Translations under genes and position numbers: made by a program | Notes under the pieces: generated by a model | What the model was told of the DNA's origin: nothing | The model's input: the letters and a program-made list of their open reading frames with translations, nothing else | Database searches by the model: none | Shown here: positions 40,977-50,745 of the stretch, piece after piece | How positions within the stretch are numbered: position 1 is the stretch's first letter | Layout: each line of letters opens with the position of its first letter | Assembly (NCBI GenBank): GCA_001792895.1 | Contig: MARA01000009.1 | Location: forward strand, 1,178,001 to 1,242,000 | Length of the DNA: 64,000 nucleotides | Source: Lentinus brumalis | Taxonomy: Eukaryota > Basidiomycota > Agaricomycetes > Polyporales > Polyporaceae | Reading direction: 5' to 3'

Positions 40977-43900
40977 GCTGCGATCCTCCGCAATCCGCGT
41001 GCGGTGTAGATCGCGTTGACTTGACCCACGCGGAACCGCAACTCCGTCTCAACGCTTCCGCTCTTTCGGACCCTTCTGCTCTCCTCCTCCGTCTCTATGC
41101 CGAAAACCTCGAAAACTCGTTCACGGCTCTAGTCGACTCCGGATCATCGCACTGCTTTATTGATTCGGACTTCGTCGACGAGCACGGACTTCAGACATCA
41201 TCCATTCCTCCGCTCCGGTTGTCCTTATTTGACGGATCATCTAATACATCTATTACTCGGATAACCACCCTTCCTGTACACTTTCCCTCCGGGGAAGTTC
41301 TGAACATCGACTTCTACGTCACTCCGCTCGACAAATCCGTCTCCGCTGTCCTGGGATACAGCTGGCTCTCCGACTACAATCCGTTGATTGACTGGAAGAC
41401 GCATAGCATCCAATTCCGGACTACGCCCTCGGCTCGTCCCGTACCTCTGTCTGGTCCGGAACCTCCACCGGACTCCGGAGCGCAAGGGCCTCCGCCCAAG
41501 CCTCCGTCTGTCTCCCTGATCGGAGCAGCCGCGTTCGCGTGTGCCTGTAAGCTCCAGGGCTCAGAGAGTTTCACTCTCAATCTATCTGCCCAGTCCGCCA
41601 CAGCTCGTAGCACGTCCGTCTCGGACGCTCCCCCTCCGGACCTTCCTCCCGGAGTTCCGGAAGAGTACCGGGAATTCGCGGACGTCTTCAACAAGGCTAA
41701 GGCCGACACCCTCCCGGAGCACCGTCCGTACGACCTAAAGATCGAACTGGAAGACGGCGCTGTTCCACCCCTCGGACCCATCTACTCCCTGTCCCAGCTC
41801 GAGCTCGATACCCTCCGAGAATACATCGAGGAGAATCTCCGCTCGGGGTTCATCGCTCCGTCGAACTCCCCTGCGGATCTCCGGTCCTCTTCGTCAAAAA
41901 GAAAGACGGCTCACTTCGCTTGTGTGTCGACTATCGAGGACTTAACAAGATCACTCGGAAGGATCGCTATCCGCTCCCGCTCATCTCGGACCTCCTTGAT
42001 GCTCCCCGGAAGGCTCGTATCTATACCAAGATCGACCTCCGGCACGCTTACAACCTAGTCCGCATCGCTCCCGGAGATGAATGGAAGACTGCCTTCCGGA
42101 CTCGCTACGGTTCGTTCGAGTGGCGCGTCATGCCGTTCGGACTTTCCAACGCTCCGGCAGCCTTTCAACGTTTCGTCAACGACATCTTCGCGGACTTGCT
42201 AGACGTTTGCGTGGTCGTCTATCTCGACGACATCCTCATCTACTCCGACAACCCCGCCGATCACCGGAAGCACGTCAAAGAAGTCCTTCGACGTCTCCGG
42301 AAGCACAAACTCTACGCTCGTGCGGACAAATGTGAATTCCACACGGAGTCCGTCGAGTATCTGGGCTACATCCTCTCTGCCGAAGGCCTCACTATGTCTA
42401 CGGACAAGGTCAAGACGATTCTCGAGTGGCCGGAACCCCGGAAGGTCCGAGACATACAGTCGTTCCTCGGATTCGCCAACTTCTACCGGCGTTTCATCCC
42501 CAACTACTCCGAGATCGTCATTCCATTGACCCGCCTGACCCGGAAGAACGTTCCATGGAACTTCTCCGACGCCTGTCGCGATGCCTTCAACACCCTCAAG
42601 AAGGCGTTCACCACGGCTCCGGTACTCCATCACTGGGAACCGGATCGGCAGATCACCGTCGAAACCGACGCTTCGGACTACGCCATCGCCGGAATTCTGT
42701 CCATCACCTCGGACTCCGGTGAACTCCACCCCATCGCTTTCCACTCCCGTACCCTCTCCGGCGCGGAGTTGAACTATGACACCCACGACAAGGAACTACT
42801 CGCCATCTATGAAGCATTCAAGACTTGGCGGCACTATCTCGAGGGCTCCGGAACTCCGGTCGACGTCGTCACGGATCACAAGAACCTCGAGTACTTCTCC
42901 ACTACCAAACTCCTTACCCGCCGCCAAGCCCGCTGGTCCGAGTACCTGTCCCAGTTCAACATGGTCATCCGGTTCCGCCCCGGAAAACTCGGAGCAAACC
43001 CGACGCACTCACTCGCCGTTGGGACGTCTACCCAAAAGAGGGGGATAGTGACTACTCCGTCGTCAACCCACACAACTTTCGACCAGTCTTCACTCAAGAG
43101 CAACTCGCTTCATCCCTCCGGGCGACGATTCTGCACCTTCCCGTCCTCCGAGCAGTGTTCGCACTCGACGACACGCAACTCCGGATGGACATCCTGTCCG
43201 CTCAGAACTCCGGATCCACCTCCCGGAGCTCGTCGCGGGCCTCAAGTCCGCTTCTGACCCCAATCATCCCCGTTGGACCTTCAATCCAGAAGGCTTCCTT
43301 TGTCTCAACAATCGCATCTATGTTCCGGATCTTGGCGACCTCCGTCTACGCGTCCTCCGAGCCCGCCACGACCATCCGACGGCTGGCCACTGGGGACAGA
43401 ACAAGACTCAGGACCTCGTCCTCCGGGACTACAACTGGCCCGGACTCCGGATCTTCGTCCGGGACTACTGCAAATCCTGTACCACCTGCGCCCGATCCAA
43501 AACCCCCGTCATCTACCCTACGGAACGCTGAAACAACTCCCCATCCCCGAACGACCGTGGAACTCCATCTCCATGGACCTCATCGAACAGCTTCCGGACT
43601 CCGAGGGTTATACCGCGATTCTTGTCATAGTTGACCGGTTAACCAAACAGTCCATCTTCATTCCTACGCACAACACCCTCAATGCTCAGGAACTCGCCGA
43701 ACTGTTCATCCTCCATGTCTTCTCCAAGCACGGAGTTCCTTCCCACGTCACCTCGGACCGGGGCTCGGAGTTCGTCTCACACTTCTTCCGTTCCCTCGGC
43801 AAAGCTCTCGATATGAAGCTTCACTTCACCTCCGGATATCATCCGGAAGGCGACGGACAAACTGAACGTGTCAACCAGACCCTGGAACAGTATCTCCGCA

Positions 43901-44654
43901 TCTACTGCAACTATCAACAGGACAACTGGTCCAAACTCCTGCCTCTCGCGGAGTTCGCGTACAACAATGCTCCGAACGCCACCACCGGACTCTCTCCCTT
44001 CTTCGCGAACAAGGGCTATCATCCCGGACTAGCCGTCCACCCGGAACGCGACCTCACCTCCGCTCGGGCTCGGGAGTTCGCCATAGACCTCGACGAACTC
44101 CACTCCGCACTCCGAGAACATATCGCCGAAGCTCAGGCCCGTTACAAGTCCAAGCCGACAAACATCGTCTTCCAGCTCCGGACTTCCGGGTCGGAGACTA
44201 CGCCTATGTCCGAGCCGAGTTCATCCGTTCCACTCGCCCCGCCAAGAAGCTCTCAGAAAAGTTCTTGGGCCCTTATGAGATCATCGCTCAGCCCGGAACT
44301 CACTCCTTCACCCTCCGTCTCCCCGAATCCATGCGGGCTATCCACCCCGTATTCCATGTCTCCCAGCTTGAACCCGCAACTCCGAACACCATCCCCGGAC
44401 GTGTCCAAACTCCGCCCCCTCCGATCGAGATCGACGGAGAACCCGAGTACGAAATCTCCGAGGTCCTCGACTCCAAGATTGATCGCCGGCGCCGATCCTG
44501 TCAACTCCTGTACCTGGTCCGGTGGGCCGGATATGAAGGCACCGACGAAGAAACGTCATGGATACTCGCTACCGAACTCGAACACGCCCAGGAACTCCTT
44601 GCGGACTTCCATCGGTCCTATCCGGACAAGCCCGGACCTCTTGCTTCACTCTGA
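40967..44654 (+). pseudogene. Inner gypsy Pol (PR-RT-RH-IN-chromodomain) with frame breaks
   Basis: Entered by -1 shift from Gag. Protease: ALVDSGSSHCFID (about 41131) and VLGYSWL. RT from about 41860: LFVKKKDGS is split by a missing G near 41877, then [12 protein letters not shown] and catalytic [11 protein letters not shown] (about 42211-42243). RNase [11 protein letters not shown] and DHKNLEYF. One A is missing near 42996. The integrase zinc finger with CKSCTTCARSK (about 43466) is followed by a missing C near 43507; the core has SMDLIEQLP, TSDRGSEF and DGQTERVNQTLEQ. Another missing base near 44150 precedes GDYAYVRAEF and GPYEII. The C-terminus is a good chromodomain (YEISEVLDSK to WILATEL). 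All domains of a chromovirus are present; losses are single bases, so activity in cis is doubtful unless they are assembly errors. Confidence 0.88.
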
Positions 44655-44906
44655 TTACTTATGGTTCTTACTTATCACTCATTCTTATCTGGTTATTACT
44701 TCAATCCTTACTCATACGATTCATTCTGATCTGATTACAAACATTCTTATACTATTACAAACATCTGACCTTCAATTACTTACCATCTTAATTGTTGTCA
44801 CTCTTGTTTCGGACTTCACTCGGTTTTTGATCAAGAAAGCATTCAATTTTCTATCTACACGGACGTCCGGACTTCGGACTCCGTTCACTCCTTCGGACCC
44901 TGGCCT

Positions 44907-45971
44907 TCAGGCCCCTTCCCGGACCCTTCTCCCGTCTTCTCCGGCTCCTTGCCGACTCCTGCCCATCCGTTCCCTCCGGACTCTCCCCGGACCCTTCACC
45001 CTCATCCTTCTTCTCCGGACCCTTCCGGCCTCCCGCTCGGACTCCTCCTGTTCATCGGCCGATCCATCTTCGTCGGCCTCCGACTCCTTCCTGGTCCTCG
45101 GGACTCCGTCGGGCTTGTACCGGGCGAAGTACGCCTCGACGGCCCCGGCCCGGTTCCGGAAGTCATCCAACTTCCGGAGTTCCATCCGGATCCGGGCCTC
45201 CTCCACCCTCGTCTTCCTCACCTCGTCCTGCAGCTCCGACATCTCCTCCTGCAAGGACGCCATGTCCGGCCGGAGCTTCCGGATCTCGCTCCGGCACGCG
45301 GACACCTCCTGCAGGACCCGGAGGAAGAGGTCCCTCGTGTCGAGGGACCCCTCGGCGACCGCGATCTTCTTCGGCGGCCGCGCCTTCTCGACCTCCGGTT
45401 CCGGCTCCGGCTCCGGGTGCGCCCTCTCCTTCCCTTCGAGGGGCCGGCCTTCGGAGTCTCCTCGACCTTCTTCTTCTTCTTCGGCGTCGGAGTTCCGTCC
45501 TCGTCGCTGTCGATCAGGTCATGGCTCTTCCGCTTCTTGACCCGGACTTCGTACGGCGGTTTCCGCCCTCGCACTTCGCCTTCTTCTCCTGGCACCGCAC
45601 GCACGCGGCGGATCTGCCGGACGTGTAGTACCGGCAGATGGCCTTCGCCTTACGGCAAGGCGTGCAAGGCGAACTACAACACAATATCAGTAAACAATTA
45701 GTTCCGGACTCCGGGTCCGGACTTACTCGGTGACCTTCTCGGTCCTCTCCTCCCCGGCCCCTGCTCCGACTGACCTCGGCTTCGTCGGGGTCCTCTTCTT
45801 CGGCTGCCTGGCCTCCTCGGCCTCCTTCTCCTTCTCCGCCTTCCGGAGCGCGGCCTCCGTCGCCAACCGCTCGGCCTCCAGCTTCTCCACGTTGGCCCTG
45901 GCTAGGGCCAACTGGGCTTCGGCCTGTTGGAGGCGCAGGGCGGCGATGTCGTCTTGGGTCTTCGGGGGCAT
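44907..45971 (-). CDS. Antisense accessory gene of inner gypsy: Zn(II)2Cys6 cluster plus coiled coil
   Basis: Lies between pol and the 3' LTR, opposite in strand to the retroelement. Exon 1 is 45971-45727 (MPPKTQDDIA start), an Ala/Glu/Arg heptad-rich helix (LRLQQAEAQLALARANVEKL) and basic KKRTPTKPR. A 53-nt intron (45726-45674; GTAAGT...TTGTAG) leads to exon 2, which opens with CX2CX6CX10CX2CX6C (CTPCRKAKAIC, then CVRCQEKKAKC), exact fungal binuclear zinc cluster spacing. A Lys-rich segment (PTPKKKKKVEE) and a second coiled coil (ASLQEEMSELQDEVRKTRVE) follow. Two one-base losses (the AAA run near 45563 and about 45435) break the frame in exon 2. A TATA box lies upstream. The domain set suggests a nuclear DNA-binding regulator; its target is unknown. 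Confidence 0.7.
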
Positions 45972-46022
45972 GGTGGTGGTTGGCAGAAAAAGAGTTTGAT
46001 CACCCCCGACTCCGGCTCGGAA

Positions 46023-46030
46023 CTTTATAG
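46023..46030 (-). promoter_or_regulatory. TATA box of the antisense gene
   Basis: CTATAAAG on the minus strand, about 52 bp upstream of the ATG at 45971, inside the element and outside the LTR. Spacing is right for a promoter driving the antisense gene. Confidence 0.55.
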
Positions 46031-46193
46031 TCCGTAGCCGATCCGGATCTTTCCGACCTTCACAACTCCGAGCATCACATCCGACCTTCACCTGTCCGAT
46101 CATCATCCGTCCGGTCATCACACGTCAGATCGAAACATCATTCCATCGGACTTCCTATCGGTCCTCGAGGGCTCGGACCCAGTGGGGGGATAC

Positions 46194-46938
46194 TGTTACA
46201 TTCCATGCCACAAGGCACCAACTCCGGTCCGGACCTACCTCGGACTCCGCACCTCCGGTTCGTTCTTACCTGTGATACTATTCTCGATCACTTCACCCCT
46301 TATCGTCTTCTTACTTGACCCGGACTCCGGACCATCTGCTTCCGCTTGCATCCGCCTCCGTGATCAGACTCCGTTCATTCGATCCTTCGATTGTATCCGC
46401 CCTTCATTCGATCTTACTATACTTTGTATTGGCTGATCATTTGCTTCCGCCTGACTCCGGTTCCGTACCTCCTTACCTATGTCTTGGCTACTCCTCTCCG
46501 GACTTTCGGACTTTACTATATAAGCCTTCCTGTAGCCACGCTTAGACTTCAGTTCTGATATCTCGTTACACTTCCCGTTACGACTCTGAGCTCAATCTAT
46601 TCTGTTCGCTCTCTCTCAACGTCCGATCCTTCCGACCGGACTTCTGACCTCCGACCTCCGACCTCCGACCTCCGACTTCTGCTTGACTTCTTACCTCTGG
46701 CTTGACTTCTCTCTGGCTTGGTATTATCTCTTGCTTATCTTCTTACTCGTTGCTTGCTCCGGTATAAACCCCGGTTCTCTTGTCTGTCTTAAATTGAAGA
46801 CCTTCGTGGATCCTCAAGGCGTTGATCAATAGCTTCGCCGAAGTCTTCACCCTCAGCGCGTCTCGTTCCGGACTTCGTAACTCCGTAACTCCGTCCGGAC
46901 TTCCACCGGACTTCGTCCCGGCGCGCACGGTCTTAACA
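46194..46938 (+). repeat. 3' LTR of inner gypsy
   Basis: 745 bp, same as the 5' LTR apart from one extra T (CACTTCCCG versus CACTCCCG). A G-rich polypurine tract (AGTGGGGGGA) sits just upstream at about 46181-46190. Confidence 0.92.
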
Positions 46939-47053
46939 CCTTTATTGTTGTCGAAACGGTGCTCGAACCGTTCTCCTCCCCTCCCGAAGACCCAACCGTG
47001 TGCGCGAAGCGGGAGTGGGGAGGTTCCGCGACAGTGCTTCCCGCCGCGGTCCC

Positions 47054-49555
47054 CTACTGCCGTTTGCTCTGAGCAGCCAGTGCCGTTGCCATTTGATTGC
47101 TAAGCTCCCGATTGGAGCGTTGCTTGCGATTCTGCAACAGCAAAGCTTCGTCGACCTTGGTGTAAGGTGCGACCTCAACTCCGTCGACCCAGATCGTGCG
47201 GTTCTTGAAATCCAGCACAACGTCGTGTTTGCTGAAGAATGGTGTGCCGAGGATCAGGTCGTAGCGATCGATGTCCACTACATCGAAGTAGTAGGACTCG
47301 TTCACTGGGCCGACTTGCATTTGAGCTTTCGCGCCGTAGTTTATCTTGGTGCGGCTGCCCTTGGCTCCGAGCTGGAGGTTCATCTGGACGCCAAGTTCGA
47401 CTTGATCGGCGCTCGAAACGAAGGCCAACGTAGGAGATATTGAGTCCGTCGTACATCCAGTATCGAATAATGCGTAGGCCGGAACTCCGTTAACCATAAC
47501 CTCCGCGCATAGAGGTCGCTGGAGGTTACGGTCACGCGCTGGCTGGTCCTTCGGGTCGGTAAGCTTGCGTACGCGCGAGTCGTAGATCCAAGCAGTCTTG
47601 ACGGACTTGGATGGCGGTTCCGAGCGCATCTGGAACGATTGGAGGACTCGCGCTGCAGCGAACTGAAGTTCGTCGTCTGCGATGTCCGCAAGTTCTTCTG
47701 AAGTCTTCTCCTCGTCGGGATCCTCAAGTCGGATAGTCGCTGAGAAGAGCTCGATGTGGTCGATGTCCGAGGACACGCCCTCAACCTCATACTCCTCAGC
47801 TGACTCAACGTCGGCGAGATTGTCCTCGAAGTCCGATTGCGGTAGCTCCTGTTCGTCAGCGACGTGGTTGTCGCTCGTAGGCGTATTGAGCTCGCCCTCA
47901 CCAGCCATTTCATCGGAGTCCTCTATACGTCCCGCATGCATCCGAGTGTTGCTCTTGGGACACACCGCATCGCCGGCGTAATGCCCTGGCTGGCCACATG
48001 AGTAGCAGGTACGAGTCTTCTGGGGATTCGACGGTCGTGACGATGCTGACGGACCAGCTTGCGGTCGAGGAGGATAGGACTTTGAAGGTTGAGATGGCTG
48101 GGAATGTCGAGGAGGTCCCGCATTCCTGCGCACCAGGAAGGTCTTCTTGACGAAGGAGTTCTGTGGAGGGACATGTCCTTGCGATGACTGTCCTTCGCCC
48201 CGTGCTATAGGACGAATGAACATTCGCTTGGGGCGCGATGGTCTACTCGACGTAGGTGTCGAGGACGAAGGTTGCACTGCAGGTTTCTTGTGTGAGGTGC
48301 TAAGGCCGTTATGCTGGATGTCATACGCCTTACGGCGGAGCTTCATGCTCGCCTGCGCTGTCTCCACTCGAAGCGCCGCGTCATATAGTTCGCGGCTGGT
48401 TATGGAGAAGATATCAATGCCCTTGAGGACCGTAAGGTCGTAGTCAAAGTGCCTGGGCAAGCTGGCCAGGAATTTCTCTTTGAAGACCGTCTCGGACGGC
48501 CTGTCGAGCATACGCTGCGCCCAGTGACACATGTCCTGATACAGTCCCGCAATGCCTTCTCGTTCGTTATACTGGACGCTATGGAACTTAACGTTCGCTT
48601 CTTGAAACGCGTCGGTGAGGACGAATCGCTTATACAGTGACGCCACTACGGACTCGAACGTCCAGTAGGTCTGAGTTCGTAGTGTAGATACTACATTCTG
48701 GTAGAACCAGGACGCGGCTTCGCCTGACAAGGCGCCTCTAAGTACATCGAGTCGGTCGGGCTCCAAGTCCGGTCCAGTTATGTGCAGGCGTCGACAATAT
48801 GTCAAGACCTTGCTGAGCCACACATTGAACTCGGAATCGTCGTCTTTGCCGTCGTACGTTGGCGGCGAAGATAGCTTAGCATACCTCAGGTAATCTGGGA
48901 TGGATCCCGTAGGTGGTTGGCCAACCTCCTCGTCTATCATCCTTAAGATGTTCGCGAGACCGATGCTGTCCCGGAGACTAATCGGCGGGGCCGCGGGGTG
49001 ATACTGGTTGGGAACGGCTGCCGGTGGCATCGGGGCCGGGTGCGTAGATGCACTCAGTTGATTCACCAGCGGCTGGTAATGGCCTGTAGTCGTCGGTGCT
49101 GGAGGCGCGTATGAAGTCGCTGCAGGTACAGCTCTAGGTTGCCGTGCCTGGTATTGATACGTCGAAGCCGATGGGTAGGCCGGCATCGCCTGGGAGACCG
49201 ATGGTACGGGGCCAGACGTTGGAGGCACGTACTGTGCCTGCGCATACGTAGTATATCCGTGATGTTGTGCGGTCGGTCGAAGGGACGGTCTCGGCATTTG
49301 TCGAGGTCCTTGCGGGGACGGTGGCCGTCGCGGTGGTACTGAGGGTTGTAAGTAGGACGGCTGCGTCGTGGTTGACGCTATCGAGCCGCCTGCATCGGGT
49401 AAGAAGCTAACACGGGGCCTGGATGCTGCTGGATTGACTAGAGGTCCCGTCGGTTGATCTCGATGCTGCTGTGCGGATTGAGGAGCCATCGCGGGGTGAT
49501 AACTGACTCCGCTTGGCGGTCGTTGCCGCGACGCTGAAGCCGATGAGGACATCAT
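47054..49555 (-). CDS. Outer gypsy Gag-protease ORF
   Basis: 833 codons. A Pro/Gln/Tyr-rich N-terminus (1-200) precedes a retrotransposon Gag capsid region (about 205-400; LSSPPTYDGKDDDSEFNVWL and WAQRMLDRPSE are typical). A zinc knuckle-like CYSCGQPGHYAGDAVC follows near 535; its spacing is CX2CX4HX6C instead of CX4C at the end. An acidic linker leads to an aspartic protease with FDTGCTTDSIS at about 710 and ILGTPFF near 780. The ORF ends at a UAG (47056-47054). Beyond it the same frame is open up to the nested insertion and, on the other side, runs straight into the RT ORF, so Gag-PR and Pol are separated only by this stop. Confidence 0.9.
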   Translation of the reverse strand: MMSSSASASRQRPPSGVSYHPAMAPQSAQQHRDQPTGPLVNPAASRPRVSFLPDAGGSIASTTTQPSYLQPSVPPRRPPSPQGPRQMPRPSLRPTAQHHGYTTYAQAQYVPPTSGPVPSVSQAMPAYPSASTYQYQARQPRAVPAATSYAPPAPTTTGHYQPLVNQLSASTHPAPMPPAAVPNQYHPAAPPISLRDSIGLANILRMIDEEVGQPPTGSIPDYLRYAKLSSPPTYDGKDDDSEFNVWLSKVLTYCRRLHITGPDLEPDRLDVLRGALSGEAASWFYQNVVSTLRTQTYWTFESVVASLYKRFVLTDAFQEANVKFHSVQYNEREGIAGLYQDMCHWAQRMLDRPSETVFKEKFLASLPRHFDYDLTVLKGIDIFSITSRELYDAALRVETAQASMKLRRKAYDIQHNGLSTSHKKPAVQPSSSTPTSSRPSRPKRMFIRPIARGEGQSSQGHVPPQNSFVKKTFLVRRNAGPPRHSQPSQPSKSYPPRPQAGPSASSRPSNPQKTRTCYSCGQPGHYAGDAVCPKSNTRMHAGRIEDSDEMAGEGELNTPTSDNHVADEQELPQSDFEDNLADVESAEEYEVEGVSSDIDHIELFSATIRLEDPDEEKTSEELADIADDELQFAAARVLQSFQMRSEPPSKSVKTAWIYDSRVRKLTDPKDQPARDRNLQRPLCAEVMVNGVPAYALFDTGCTTDSISPTLAFVSSADQVELGVQMNLQLGAKGSRTKINYGAKAQMQVGPVNESYYFDVVDIDRYDLILGTPFFSKHDVVLDFKNRTIWVDGVEVAPYTKVDEALLLQNRKQRSNRELSNQMATALAAQSKRQ

Positions 49556-50679
49556 AGATCGGTTCGGTATTGGCAGCGCCGCAGCGGCCGCGATTGCGAT
49601 CGGCTGATCGTGCGTTGACTGTTGACTGACGAGGGTAACGGAATCATCGTGGGGCCTGATTCAGTCGGTGACGTGTCCGGTGGTGACGGTCGAGACGGGA
49701 ATGGTAGGCTCGCAGGGTATTGCGGCACTGGCGCGTCCAACGGTTCCACGTACGGTGGAAGCAAGTGTGACGCCGCAGGCGGAGGAGCTGGCCGTTCGGG
49801 CAACGGCCCTCGGTGAATCGGTGATGAAGGAGTCGTATGATCCTGCGACAGCAGTCCTGCTTGAGCTAGACGACGGTATCTGCTCACGTCCAGCATGTTG
49901 TCAGTGGAACGCAGCAAACCGCTGACTCCTACGAGTTCTTCAACGTCTTGTTCGTCCTCATCATCGCCGCGGCGTTGCGTTGCCTGAGACTCGACGGACG
50001 CGTCGTGTGCCTGATATTGCGAGGCTCCTGGAGTGATAATCGACTCCGTCTCGCCATGAGTCGAATCTACTTGCCTTCGCTCGGCGCGTTCTGCCATGAT
50101 CGCTTGGCGGTCGACTCTCAGATTATACATCCGAGCGAAGTCGTCGATCCGGTCCAGGAATCGCGATTCTACTTCAGGGTTTTCGCCAGTAGCGAGGTGT
50201 TGGTACTGTTCAAGCATGCCATGAAGCAAGTCAGTTGCCGCCGCTTGCGATACCACCACCTGCCCCGATTCCTGTTCGTCGTCGTACGTTTGATCTTGAC
50301 GTGGTATAGGTGACCGTGATGACCGTCCTCGGCTACGTCGGTCGGTAACGAAGGGTCCCAGCTGAGCGGCCGATTGTTCGACGTCGTATTGAGAAAACGC
50401 GCCAGGAAAGTTCAGAGAGTGGTCGCCCGAGTCCGCGAAACGGCTCCTAGATGAGCCGACATACGGAGTCGAGGTGGCTTGAAATCCGAGGGGAGTATTA
50501 AAAGCGGAAACGCGACGTCGTGATGACGAAGCGCCGCCTTGCTGTAACATAGCTAGTGATGTCGGGGTAGTCGTCCGTGTGCTGGGTCGAGATGCCGAGG
50601 GTATTGCTGTTTCTTGAGAAGCCGAGGAAGTAGTCGTGGTTTGAAGAATGGGTGGCGATTGGTCGCCAGAAGGTGCCAT
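49552..50679 (-). CDS. Outer gypsy ORF1, function unknown
   Basis: 375 codons from ATG at 50679, about 65 bp after the 5' LTR. The product is Ser/Pro/Thr-rich at both ends with a central Glu/Arg-rich part (HGMLEQYQHLATGE to MAERAERRQ) and an Asp/Glu patch; it is probably largely disordered. It has no zinc knuckle or protease. Its stop overlaps the start of the next ORF as ATGA (49555-49552), so the Gag-PR ORF may be reached by termination-reinitiation. It occupies the place of a Gag N-terminal region and may be a separate capsid or matrix-like part. I know no family for it. Confidence 0.75.
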   Translation of the reverse strand: MAPSGDQSPPILQTTTTSSASQETAIPSASRPSTRTTTPTSLAMLQQGGASSSRRRVSAFNTPLGFQATSTPYVGSSRSRFADSGDHSLNFPGAFSQYDVEQSAAQLGPFVTDRRSRGRSSRSPIPRQDQTYDDEQESGQVVVSQAAATDLLHGMLEQYQHLATGENPEVESRFLDRIDDFARMYNLRVDRQAIMAERAERRQVDSTHGETESIITPGASQYQAHDASVESQATQRRGDDEDEQDVEELVGVSGLLRSTDNMLDVSRYRRLAQAGLLSQDHTTPSSPIHRGPLPERPAPPPAASHLLPPYVEPLDAPVPQYPASLPFPSRPSPPDTSPTESGPTMIPLPSSVNSQRTISRSQSRPLRRCQYRTDL

Positions 50680-50745
50680 GTTGACTGTTGTGACGTAGCA
50701 CTACTCCTATAGAAGTCCACGTGTTGTGGAGGAGCGTAAAAAAGT

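Larger units (their letters stand above)
38778..46938 (+). mobile_element. Inner Ty3/gypsy chromovirus nested in the outer gypsy
   Basis: 8161 bp, flanked by CCTTT (38773-38777, 46939-46943). LTRs are 744 and 745 bp and differ by a single inserted T, so insertion is very recent. It has Tf1-type self-priming signals, a -1 frameshift site, gag-pro-RT-RH-IN-chromodomain order, and an antisense gene between pol and the 3' LTR. The coding region contains several single-base deletions. It is strikingly rich in TCCGGA/CCGGA. Confidence 0.93.

Noticed and set aside
44655..45540. Long plus-strand extension beyond the integrase frame of the inner gypsy
   Set aside because: It is the complement of the antisense Zn2Cys6 gene; the real Pol ends with the chromodomain at 44654 in another frame.
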